A DNA stretch of 64,000 nt from Mycobacterium intracellulare ATCC 13950 (GTDB lineage: Bacteria > Actinomycetota > Actinomycetes > Mycobacteriales > Mycobacteriaceae), in NCBI RefSeq assembly GCF_000277125.1, contig NC_016946.1:2790001-2854000 (forward strand). The letters run 5' to 3'. Made by a program: the position numbers and the translations under genes. The notes beneath the pieces were generated by a model. The model made no database searches, had not been told where the DNA came from, and worked only from the letters and a program-made list of their open reading frames with translations. Positions 1 to 8,073 of the stretch are shown piece after piece (position 1 is the stretch's first letter; each line of letters opens with the position of its first letter).

Positions 1-1883
1 CGCAGTTCGTGCGTGAACCGCATCGTGGTGTCGTGGGCCAGCTCCCGCGAACCGCGCGCGTTGGCGGTAAGCCGCTCGGCCAATGTGGCGGGCGTGGGCT
101 CGGGGGGTGCGGCCCCTGCCGCGGCGGTCAGCAACATCGTCGGGTCGTCGGCGAAGGTCTTGCTGGCCAGCTCGGCCTCGCCCGGACCGCGGTGCCCGAT
201 TCGTGCGACGACCGCGTCCACAATGGCGGCGGTCTTCGGCGACAGCGCACGAATGCTCGCGAGGTTGCCCTCGGCGGCCAGCGCGCGCAACGGCGGGTCG
301 GCCCGCAGCGCCGACGCCAGCTCGGCCGTCTCCGCCGCGACGAGTCCGCTGTCGGTGATCATGCTGATCCCGGGCACGCTGCGCCCCGCCTGGCTGCGCG
401 GCAGCGCCGCGGCGGTGACGCCGGTGTCGATCAACCAGAGCGCGTTGAGGATCCAGCCCTGGTGGATGCGGTCGCGCAACAGCCGCAGCCGCACTTCCAG
501 GGCCGCTTCGGGCAGCAACGCCAGTTGGGCGGCGTCGAGGTGCTCTGCTTCCGCGGCGGCGCAATACGCCCGGGTGTCGGCCCGCAGGTGACGCAGGAGC
601 GCGACCGACCGCCCCGCGGCGACGGCCTTGGCGACCGAGCCGAGCGCCCCGGCCGTCCAGGCCGGCTCGCCGAACGGCAGCGGATCGCCGACCTGGGGCT
701 GGTCAACGAGGGCGTTGCGGGCGACGGCGTCCTGGTCCCAGCCGGGCAGCTGGCTGGCCGCGACCATGTTGACCGACACGCCGACGTAGGCGCGGTGGCC
801 GAACACCGCGATGGCCCTGCTGCCCCATTCGGCATCGGCGACGCCGCCGAGGGCGAGCGCCTGTCCCAGCACCCGGCTCGCGGCGCGCAGCCCGCTCAAT
901 TGGACGTCCAGCGTGATGGGGGTGAGCGGTCCGGGCAGCGCCTCGGCCAGTGCGGCGCCGCTGAAAACCGGGAACCGCGAATCGATCTGATCGTCGAATT
1001 CGCCCTCCAGGCCTTCCGGCGCGGCCGTGCGCACGTCGTCACCGGCCGGTCGCCGAGATTGCGGCAGCACCTCGACGGGCAGCGCGAGCTGTCCCCCCTG
1101 GTTGATCGCGCCGGCGGTGTCCAGCCGGCGCCCGACGAGTCCCCGCGCGGTGTCGGCGACGGCGTCCAGCGCGTGCCAGCCGTATGAGAACATCCAGTCC
1201 TCTTGTGCCGCAGCGACATCGAACTCCGGCGTCAGCTGGGCCCAGCTGCGCACCCGATGCGGCCGGATGCGCGGGTCGGCGGCTCGCAACACGCGCCAGG
1301 CGGTGACCATGTTGACGGTGTCCGGGCTGGCGAGGTCCACCACACCGGTGCGGTCGGTATCCATCGCCAGGACCAAAAAGCGCATCAGGTCGTCGAGGTG
1401 CAGCACGCGCATGGGCTGCGCGGACACCTTGCTGCGCAACAGCGTGGCCACGGTGCGGCACACCATCCAGTCGAGCTGGCGCCCGACCGGTGGCGCGATC
1501 CGGATGACCGCGGTGGGGCCCCAGCTCGAGGACACCAGGTCCTCGGCAGGCCGATACAACTCGGGCCGTCCCGCGGCCTGCGACACGAACACCAGGCGGG
1601 AGCCGGCGCGCGCGGCCGCATCGGTGACCCGCGCCAGCCCGTCCATGCCGGCGCTGCCGGGCGCGGTGGGGTCGATGGGTGCCAGGTGGATGACCGCGTC
1701 GGCCTCGTCGGTGAGTTCCCGCAAGACGCGGTCGCGCAGCGATGCGCAAACAAATTCGACGTTGCGGTCGAGGCAGGGATGCGGGAGCTCAGCAATGCCT
1801 GTGACCGTGTGCCCGGCAGCGATGAGCTGCCCAGCGACCAGGCGCCCGAGTGCGCCGGTGGCGTCGGTAACCAGGATGTGCAC
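1..1883 (-). CDS. NAD-epimerase-like fusion protein, Rv1868-like (3' end cut by window edge)
   Basis: The frame starts at GTG 1883, preceded by GGAGG nine bases away, and runs off the left edge after 627 codons; the M. tuberculosis homologue Rv1868 is about 699 residues, so roughly 70 are missing. The N-terminus (HILVTDATGALGRLV) is a Rossmann fold of the NAD-dependent epimerase type with a GxxGxxG-like turn. Near residue 560 the motif GHRGPGEAELAS resembles the linker segment of PEP synthase and rifampin phosphotransferase, so the protein looks like a fusion of an epimerase-like and a PEP-utilising-enzyme-like part. The function is unknown. It lies upstream of nothing else in this window, but shares strand and direction with the two acyl-CoA-type genes to its right. 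Confidence 0.85.
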   Translation of the reverse strand, partial: MHILVTDATGALGRLVAGQLIAAGHTVTGIAELPHPCLDRNVEFVCASLRDRVLRELTDEADAVIHLAPIDPTAPGSAGMDGLARVTDAAARAGSRLVFVSQAAGRPELYRPAEDLVSSSWGPTAVIRIAPPVGRQLDWMVCRTVATLLRSKVSAQPMRVLHLDDLMRFLVLAMDTDRTGVVDLASPDTVNMVTAWRVLRAADPRIRPHRVRSWAQLTPEFDVAAAQEDWMFSYGWHALDAVADTARGLVGRRLDTAGAINQGGQLALPVEVLPQSRRPAGDDVRTAAPEGLEGEFDDQIDSRFPVFSGAALAEALPGPLTPITLDVQLSGLRAASRVLGQALALGGVADAEWGSRAIAVFGHRAYVGVSVNMVAASQLPGWDQDAVARNALVDQPQVGDPLPFGEPAWTAGALGSVAKAVAAGRSVALLRHLRADTRAYCAAAEAEHLDAAQLALLPEAALEVRLRLLRDRIHQGWILNALWLIDTGVTAAALPRSQAGRSVPGISMITDSGLVAAETAELASALRADPPLRALAAEGNLASIRALSPKTAAIVDAVVARIGHRGPGEAELASKTFADDPTMLLTAAAGAAPPEPTPATLAERLTANARGSRELAHDTTMRFTHEL

Positions 1884-1995
1884 CTGGGCTCACCTCCCCC
1901 AACCCTCAGCACTCAACAATAGGCAAGTCGGCATAGGCTACGCGACCGTTACCCAGGATCGGCGCCGTTGACCTGGCGCCATACGGGTGACGGGG

Positions 1996-3480
1996 CTAGC
2001 GCAGCGTCGCGCTGCCGTCCGCGGCGACGGCGACCTTGGCGCCACCGAGATCTTCACGCACCGAGGCCTGCACCGCGTCGGCGTCGGTGACCACGGCCAG
2101 CGCGCGCGACCCGTCGGGGGTGCGCACCGCCAGAAAGGCCTTTTCCGGCCGTCCCTCGCGGTCATACGGCGTCGTCCACGCCTCGAGGGTGCCCACGCCT
2201 TCCCATTCCACCACCGCGTCGGTCGTCGGCTCCGCGTCGACCTCTGGTTGCGTGTCCTCCCAACGGAATTCGGCCGGCGGTTCGGTGCCGTAGACACCGA
2301 AGCTGTGTTTGGTCAGGTAGCCGCCGTTGGCGGTGATCAGACCGCGCCGGCCCGGATTGGCCACCAGCAACTCCGCCATGGTTGCTATCGAATGCATCAC
2401 GTAGTTGCTCCACGGGCCGCCGGCGAACGTCAGTCCGCCGGTCACGGTCAGCGGCCGGGCGGGGTCGTCGACGCTCAGCCCGAGTTCGGCCGCCGCGACT
2501 TGCACCGCGGAGGGAAAGCACGAGTACAGGTCGACGTAATCGATGTCGTCGATGCCCAGGCCGGCCAGCTCGAGCGTCCGCGCGCCGGCGATCCGGATGG
2601 CCGTGGACCGGTGCAGTTCGTGGCGCTCGGCGATGGACGGTGTGTCGTGCGCGTCGGTGCCCGCGTGCGGGTACACCCAGCGTTCGGCGGGGATCTTCAG
2701 CCTCCTGGCCTGCTCGACCGAGGTCAGAACGAGCGCCGCGCCCTGGTCGACCATGTTGTTGGAGTTCATCAACTTGGTGTAGGGCCAGCTGATCATCCGG
2801 TTCCGCGGGCCCACCCGGCGGATGTCGTCGGCACTGGACGGCGTGCGGATCCACGCGTGCGGGTTGTCCACCGCCACCGCGTTGAACCGCGCCCACAGCT
2901 CCCCGATGCGCCGGAGGTGATCGTCGATCGACTCGCCGCGCGCCACCCGCAGCGCCTGCTCGAACAAGGGGTAGACGTAGGCCGGGCGGTCCAGGGAAAT
3001 CCTGATCTCGGCGTCGCCGGCCATCGGGACGTCGTCGCCGCTCACCTCGGCCATCGGGACCGAGCGGTCCTGTTCGGTCCACACCAGCTTGCCGCCCTGG
3101 GCCCGCAGACCCCGCCTGGTGCGCCAGGTTTCGGCGCCGGCCAGCAGCACGACGCCAGCGCGGCCGCCCTGGATGTCCAGGCAGGCCTGGTTGAGCAGCG
3201 ATTGCGGCACATTGCCGCCGACCGGGCTGTACAGCGTGGTGAAATCCGAGGCGCCGATGCGCTGGCCCAATAACAGCCCGGGATCCCGATACTGGGCCGA
3301 CAGGATGTTGACCACCCGGATCGAGTCGACCGCCTCGATCACCGCGGCGTCGGCGGCCCGCTCGACCGCGGCCACCATCAGGTCCATCGGCTCGACGGAC
3401 CGCGTGGCCGGATCGATCTCGTCGCGGTGGTTGACCTGGCCATAGCCGATCAAAACCGGGGTCCTGGGGTCAGCGGTCAT
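1996..3480 (-). CDS. Thiolase-like / acetyl-CoA acetyltransferase family protein, Rv1867-like
   Basis: A 494-residue protein starting at ATG 3480. The N-terminal sequence PVLIGYGQVNHRD and the following LLGQRIGAS, GGNVPQSLLNQACLDI and AGAETWRTRR segments are typical of the thiolase / lipid-transfer-protein superfamily. The later DIDYVDLYSCFPSAVQ and GGLTFAGGPWSNYVMHSI match the C-terminal half of that fold, and the final 90 residues resemble a separate beta-rich (OB-like) domain. The Cys in LYSCFPSA probably lies in the C-terminal active-site half. It is likely to act on an acyl-CoA, but the substrate is not visible. The CoA-transferase gene lies just upstream on the same strand (93-bp gap), and the Rv1868-like gene follows. 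Confidence 0.85.
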   Translation of the reverse strand: MTADPRTPVLIGYGQVNHRDEIDPATRSVEPMDLMVAAVERAADAAVIEAVDSIRVVNILSAQYRDPGLLLGQRIGASDFTTLYSPVGGNVPQSLLNQACLDIQGGRAGVVLLAGAETWRTRRGLRAQGGKLVWTEQDRSVPMAEVSGDDVPMAGDAEIRISLDRPAYVYPLFEQALRVARGESIDDHLRRIGELWARFNAVAVDNPHAWIRTPSSADDIRRVGPRNRMISWPYTKLMNSNNMVDQGAALVLTSVEQARRLKIPAERWVYPHAGTDAHDTPSIAERHELHRSTAIRIAGARTLELAGLGIDDIDYVDLYSCFPSAVQVAAAELGLSVDDPARPLTVTGGLTFAGGPWSNYVMHSIATMAELLVANPGRRGLITANGGYLTKHSFGVYGTEPPAEFRWEDTQPEVDAEPTTDAVVEWEGVGTLEAWTTPYDREGRPEKAFLAVRTPDGSRALAVVTDADAVQASVREDLGGAKVAVAADGSATLR

Positions 3481-3500
3481 GCGTCGAACCTATCGGACCC

Positions 3501-3556
3501 CCAGCGTGCGGCTCGCCGCACAGTGGGGCGCGAGCGCGCGGCCGGCCGCACATTCG
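3501..3556. repeat. Pair of 26-bp palindromic units, 30-bp period (copies A and B)
   Basis: Copy A is 3501-3526 and copy B is 3531-3556, in the gap between the CoA-transferase stop and the thiolase-like start. Core palindromes are TGCGGC-TC-GCCGCA in A and GCGGCCGGCCGC in B. A and B agree at 20 of 26 positions by eye, and B agrees at 22 of 26 with copy C of the pair at 49418-49473. Each unit could fold as a short hairpin. Confidence 0.6.
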
Positions 3557-3573
3557 GGCGATCGCGGGGCGGC

Positions 3574-5982
3574 TCAGGCGTCGGTGGCCGGGCCGAACAG
3601 CACGCGGTCGTCGATCAGCCGCTGGATGTCGGTGGTGTTCATTCCCAGCACGTTTCGGCAGATCTCGACGGTGTCCTGCCCGGGCTGAGGTGCCGGGGCC
3701 CGCCGGGCCGACGGAATGTGGCGGTAGGGCGCCGGTCCCGTCTCGGCGGGCAGCGGGTTCTCGATCAGCGGATGAGTCATGGCGCTGTAGACGTTTCGCG
3801 CGATCAGCTGCGGGTCCTCGAGTATGTCGGGCGGACGGTTCATCGGCCCGGCCGGAACACCCGCCGACTGCAGCAGTTCGGCGGCCCGCAGCGGGGTGCG
3901 GGTGCGGGTCCAGGCCGAGACCCGTTCCACCAATTCGTCCCGATTGTCCAGCCGCGCTTCGCCGGTGGCGAAGCGCGGGTCATCCGCCCATTCGGGGTGG
4001 TCGAAAACCGAAGCGGCGCGCCGCCATTCGTCGTCCGTTCGGATCGAGATGACGCACCATTCGTCGTCACCGGCGCAGGGATAGACCGCGTGCAGGCTGG
4101 TGTCCTGCCGGATCCGGTCGATGCCCGCGGCCAGCGCGGCTTGCGTGACATACAGGGTGTCGAGCTGGTTGACCACGACTTCGGCCTGCGAGATGTGGAC
4201 GTGGGCGCCGTTGCCCGTCCGGTCGCGGTGGATCAGCGCGGCCAGCGCGGCGATCGCGGTGACCCGGCCGACCACGTGGTCGGGGAACACCGTCGTCGCG
4301 TCGTAAAACGCGTGCCGCGCCGCGTCGGCCCCCTCCCCCGGGCCGTCGCTCGTCCAGAGCCGGGTGACGCCGGTCGTGGCCCGCACGAGCGGGCCGTACC
4401 CCAGTCGCGCGCTCCACGGCCCCGTGTCGCCGAACGCGCTGCTCTCGGCGAGCACGATCCGCGGGTTGAGGGCGCGCAGCTCGTCGTAGGAAAACCCCAG
4501 TGCGGTAAGGGTTCCCGGCTTGAAGTTGGCGAAGACCGCGTCGGCGTCGGCGACGAGCCGGCCGAAGATCTTCTTGCCCTCGGCGCTGCGCAGGTCCAGC
4601 CCGAAACCGCGGTTGTTGCGGTGCGTCCAGGCGAAGGACTCGCTCATGGCCTCGCCGACGCGGGCCTGGCGCAATCCGTCGGGGTAATCGGCGCTCTCGA
4701 TTTTGATGACGTCGGCGCCCAGGTCGCCGAACAGCCGGCTCAGCTCACCGCCGGCGACGATGATGCCCAGATCCAAAATCCGCAGTCCCGCAAAGGGATA
4801 GTCGCCGAGCCGGCCGGAGGCAGACGGCACCACCGAGGGATTGCCGCGCCAGTACGGTTCGTCGTGGCCCGCGGCGGGCACCGGAGTGCGGAAACCCGCG
4901 CGCCGGCCGTCGACCACGAAATACCCGGTCGGCACGGCGGTCCGCACGCCGGGGACGAGCTCGGCCTCGGTGATCGCGCCGACCGCCTGGAAGTGATCCG
5001 AACCCAGGATCCGCGCCGGCGTCAGCACCGCGGCGATGGGCACCCCGTGCGCCTGTCCGGCGGCCACCAGATCCTTCATGCTCTGTCCGGCGAAGAGCTT
5101 CTCCAGCAGCTCGCTGATCTGCGGCCACACCGCGAATCGCGCGCCGATCACGTCGTATTTGGGATCTTGGAAGTCTTCCGGCTCCCCCAGCCAGCGCCGC
5201 AGGCCGCGCCACTGCCGGGGCGCCATCACGCACAGCCGGACGTAGCCGTCCCGGCAGGGGTAGATCGGGTAGGCGTCCTGGTTCTTCGGGCGGCCCCGCC
5301 ACCGCCCGGTGCGCCGGACGCCGGCGGCGGCCTGCCCGTGCGCGCCGAAGGCCGGGTCGAGGGCCATGACGACCGCGTCGAACCACGAGAAGTCGATGTA
5401 ATCGCCGGTGCCGCAACGCAATCGGTTGTAGTACGCCGCGAGCGCGGCCCACGCCGCCTGGACGGCCGCGGTGGCCGACGCGATGCCGTCCGGCGGCAGC
5501 ACCGGGGTGCCGATGGTGGGGCCGGACCGTGACAGCGCGCCGCACATCGCGTACAGCACCGGATCCGTGGCGCGCCACGAGGAGCGCGGGCCGGTCGCGC
5601 CGAAGTCGGTGATCGACAGCACCACCAGGTGCGGGTAGCGGGCGGCGAGCTCCTCGCCGGAGGTTCCGAACATGGCGCCGCGCTCGTCGGCGCCGGTGTC
5701 CACGACGATGTCGGCGTCGGCGGCCAAATCGAGGAAGCGGGCGCAGTCCTCGTCGTCGAACGGGTCGAGCACCGCGCTGCGCTTGTTGGCGTTGTGCACG
5801 GCGAACGGGATGCTGGCGCCGCGCAGCGTCGGCAGCGCGTCACGCGCCAGGCAGCCGCCCGGCGGTTCGACCTTCAACACGTCGGCGCCCAGATCGGCGA
5901 ACAGGCGGGTCACCACGTCGGCGACCCCGCTCGACAAGTCGAGGACGCGCACGGCATCCAGCAACCCGTCGACCATCTGCAC
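3574..5982 (-). CDS. Tandem-domain class III CoA-transferase, Rv1866-like
   Basis: An 802-residue protein with two CaiB/BaiF (class III) CoA-transferase domains. The first is about residues 8-370 (VRVLDLSSGVADVVTRLFADL, ADVLKVEPPGG) and the second about 400-790 (GLRILDLGIIVAGGELSRLFGDL, ADVIKIESADYPDG). Class III enzymes normally act as interlocked dimers of about 400-residue chains, so a fused pair may form its own intramolecular dimer (inference). Such enzymes move CoA between carboxylic acids; the substrate here is unknown. The start is GTG 5982, and an ATG two codons later (5976) is equally possible. It is divergent from the uppP-like gene across a 206-bp gap and probably co-functions with the thiolase-like gene downstream. 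Confidence 0.87.
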   Translation of the reverse strand: MQMVDGLLDAVRVLDLSSGVADVVTRLFADLGADVLKVEPPGGCLARDALPTLRGASIPFAVHNANKRSAVLDPFDDEDCARFLDLAADADIVVDTGADERGAMFGTSGEELAARYPHLVVLSITDFGATGPRSSWRATDPVLYAMCGALSRSGPTIGTPVLPPDGIASATAAVQAAWAALAAYYNRLRCGTGDYIDFSWFDAVVMALDPAFGAHGQAAAGVRRTGRWRGRPKNQDAYPIYPCRDGYVRLCVMAPRQWRGLRRWLGEPEDFQDPKYDVIGARFAVWPQISELLEKLFAGQSMKDLVAAGQAHGVPIAAVLTPARILGSDHFQAVGAITEAELVPGVRTAVPTGYFVVDGRRAGFRTPVPAAGHDEPYWRGNPSVVPSASGRLGDYPFAGLRILDLGIIVAGGELSRLFGDLGADVIKIESADYPDGLRQARVGEAMSESFAWTHRNNRGFGLDLRSAEGKKIFGRLVADADAVFANFKPGTLTALGFSYDELRALNPRIVLAESSAFGDTGPWSARLGYGPLVRATTGVTRLWTSDGPGEGADAARHAFYDATTVFPDHVVGRVTAIAALAALIHRDRTGNGAHVHISQAEVVVNQLDTLYVTQAALAAGIDRIRQDTSLHAVYPCAGDDEWCVISIRTDDEWRRAASVFDHPEWADDPRFATGEARLDNRDELVERVSAWTRTRTPLRAAELLQSAGVPAGPMNRPPDILEDPQLIARNVYSAMTHPLIENPLPAETGPAPYRHIPSARRAPAPQPGQDTVEICRNVLGMNTTDIQRLIDDRVLFGPATDA

Positions 5983-6188
5983 ACCGTACCTGCCTGGTCA
6001 GGGCGCTGCACGGCGGGCGTTTAGCCGCCCGGCCGAGCGACGAGGCGGCCAAAAGGCCAGGTGGGCAAGCCGATTCGGTCTCCGTCCGTCCGGGTCAGCC
6101 GCAACGCTCGGTCGCGGACCCGCGCCGGCGCGGCGTGGGCTATCGTCACAGGCCGACCGCGACCCGTCGTCCGATGGAGGCACCCACT

Positions 6189-7112
6189 ATGACCGCGCAC
6201 TTGAGCTACGTCGAGGCCGTGGTGGTCGGCGCGTTCCAGGGCGTCACCGAGCTGTTCCCGGTCTCGAGCCTCGGGCACGCGGTGTTGGTGCCGGCACTCG
6301 TCGGCGGGCGGTGGGCGCAGGACCTCAGCGTCTCGGCCCCCCACTCGCCCTACCTCGCGTTCATCGTCGGCCTTCACGTCGCCACCGCCGCCGCCCTGCT
6401 GCTGTTCTTCTGGCGCGACTGGCTGCGCATCCTGTCGGGGTTCTTCTCGTCGCTGCGGTATCGCCGCATTCAGACGCCCGACGAGCGGCTGGCGTGGCTG
6501 ATCGTGGTGGGCACCATCCCGGTGGGCCTGGCCGGCCTGGCGCTCGAGCAGCTGTTTCGGACCACGCTCGGCAAACCGATCCCGGCGGCGACGTTCCTGT
6601 TGCTCAACGGCATCGCCCTGTACGTGGGCGAGGTGCTGCGCCGGCGCATCGCGCCCGCGCCCGCGCCGGGACAGCCGGCGCCGTCCGATGCGGAGCTCGA
6701 ACACGGCGACGAGGCCTCGGATCAGCGGCTGGCGCAGCTCCCGCTGCCGCGCGGCCTGGTGATCGGGGCCGCGCAGATCCTGGCCCTGTTCCCCGGTATC
6801 AGCCGGTCGGGGATCACGATCGTCGCCGGCCTGTGGCGCGGCCTGTCGCACGAGGACGCCGCGCGCTTCTCCTTCCTGCTCGCGACGCCGATCATCCTGG
6901 CCGCCGGGGTGTACAAGATCCCGGAGCTCTTCGGGCCGCTGGGCGCCGGCATCGGCGGCCAGGTGCTGGCGGGCAGCGTCGCCTCGTTCGTCTGCGCCTA
7001 CCTGGCCGTGCGCTTCCTCACCCGCTATTTCCAGACCCGGACGCTGACCCCGTTCGCGATCTACTGTGCGCTGGCCGGCGCCGCCAGCCTGGTGTGGCTG
7101 GCCGTGCGCTGA
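6189..7112 (+). CDS. Undecaprenyl-diphosphatase (UppP/BacA-type) family membrane protein
   Basis: A 307-residue multi-pass membrane protein of the undecaprenyl pyrophosphate phosphatase family, which regenerates the lipid carrier for peptidoglycan synthesis. Both signature motifs are visible: QGVTELFPVSSLGH near residues 16-29 (canonical EGxTEFLPVSSxGH, with Glu replaced by Gln at the first position) and FPGISRSGITI near residue 200. It is somewhat longer than the usual 265-280 residues because of a hydrophilic insert near residues 155-185 (PAPAPGQPAPSDAELEHGDE). ATG 6189 was chosen because GGAGG lies ten bases upstream; the frame is open further upstream. M. tuberculosis keeps its uppP elsewhere (Rv2136c), so this is probably a second, divergent copy. 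Confidence 0.88.
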   Translation: MTAHLSYVEAVVVGAFQGVTELFPVSSLGHAVLVPALVGGRWAQDLSVSAPHSPYLAFIVGLHVATAAALLLFFWRDWLRILSGFFSSLRYRRIQTPDERLAWLIVVGTIPVGLAGLALEQLFRTTLGKPIPAATFLLLNGIALYVGEVLRRRIAPAPAPGQPAPSDAELEHGDEASDQRLAQLPLPRGLVIGAAQILALFPGISRSGITIVAGLWRGLSHEDAARFSFLLATPIILAAGVYKIPELFGPLGAGIGGQVLAGSVASFVCAYLAVRFLTRYFQTRTLTPFAIYCALAGAASLVWLAVR

Positions 7113-7212
7113 ACCTCGCCCGGTCCGACCGGCTGTTGCGCGGCCGGACTTCGAGTGCTGTGCTTACCGGATTGTCTAGTTGACACCCGTCAAGAATCTG
7201 GAAGGCACGAAC

Positions 7213-8061
7213 ATGGCAGACACGGGTTCCCTCGGCCTCAAAGTCCGCGGAAAGGTCATCGTCATCACCGGCGGTGCCCGGGGAATCGGGCTGGCCACCG
7301 CGACCGCGCTGCACAATCTGGGCGCCAAGGTCGCCATCGGCGACGTCGACGAGGTGCGGGTGAAGGAGTCGGGCGCCGACCTCGGACTGGACGTCTACGG
7401 CAAACTCGACGTCACCGACCCGCACTCCTTCGCCGATTTCCTCGACCAGGTCGAACGCCGGCTCGGCCCGATCGACGTGCTGATCAACAACGCCGGCATC
7501 ATGCCGGTCGGCCGCATCGTCGACGAGCCGGACGCGGTCACGCGGCGGATTCTGGACATCAACGTCTACGGCGTGATCCTGGGCAGCAAGCTGGCGGCCC
7601 AGCGCATGGTGCCCCGCGGCACAGGCCACGTCATCAACGTCGCCTCCCTGGCCGGGGAGCTCTACATCGTCGGCCTGGCGACCTACTGCGCCAGCAAGCA
7701 CGCGGTGGTCGCGTTCACCGACTCGGCCCGGCTGGAGTACCGCTCGGCCGGGGTGAAGTTCTCCGCGGTGCTGCCGACGTTCGTCAACACCGAGCTCACC
7801 GCGGGCACGGACGGGGCCAAGGGCTTCCGCAACGCCGAGCCCGCCGAGATCGCCGACGCCATCGTCAAGCTGGTGGCCCACCCCAAGCCGCGGGTGCGGA
7901 TCACCAAGGCCGCGGGGGCGATGGTGGTGTCCCAGAAATTCTGGCCGCGCCGCATCGCCGAGGGCCTCAACCGGATGCTCGGCGGGGATCACGTCTTCAC
8001 CGACGACGTCGACGTCGAAAAGCGGCAGGCGTACGAAGCCCGCGCCCGCGGCGAGGAGTAG
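7213..8061 (+). CDS. Short-chain dehydrogenase/reductase, Rv1865c-like
   Basis: A 282-residue classical SDR. The cofactor motif TGGARGIG is near residue 22, NNAG near 95, the catalytic Ser in VASLAGE near 147, and YCASK (YxxxK) near 158. A basic residue is absent just after the glycine motif and the second strand ends in GDVDEVRV, which suggests NAD rather than NADP preference (inference). The start is ATG 7213 behind GGAAGG; an in-frame TTG at 7180 has no good ribosome site. It ends 12 bp before the phosphoketolase start, so the two are probably co-transcribed. Confidence 0.9.
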   Translation: MADTGSLGLKVRGKVIVITGGARGIGLATATALHNLGAKVAIGDVDEVRVKESGADLGLDVYGKLDVTDPHSFADFLDQVERRLGPIDVLINNAGIMPVGRIVDEPDAVTRRILDINVYGVILGSKLAAQRMVPRGTGHVINVASLAGELYIVGLATYCASKHAVVAFTDSARLEYRSAGVKFSAVLPTFVNTELTAGTDGAKGFRNAEPAEIADAIVKLVAHPKPRVRITKAAGAMVVSQKFWPRRIAEGLNRMLGGDHVFTDDVDVEKRQAYEARARGEE

Positions 8062-8073
8062 CGGGAGGGATCG

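Noticed and set aside
3427..5532. Long plus-strand open frame opposite the CoA-transferase
   Set aside because: It is antisense to a gene with clear domains; its product is Arg/Gly/Val-rich with no recognisable fold, as expected from high-GC shadow frames.
6189..7112. Naming the UppP-like gene bacA
   Set aside because: Older naming uses bacA for this family, but a genuine BacA/SbmA transporter is encoded at 53576-55495, so the symbol would confuse.
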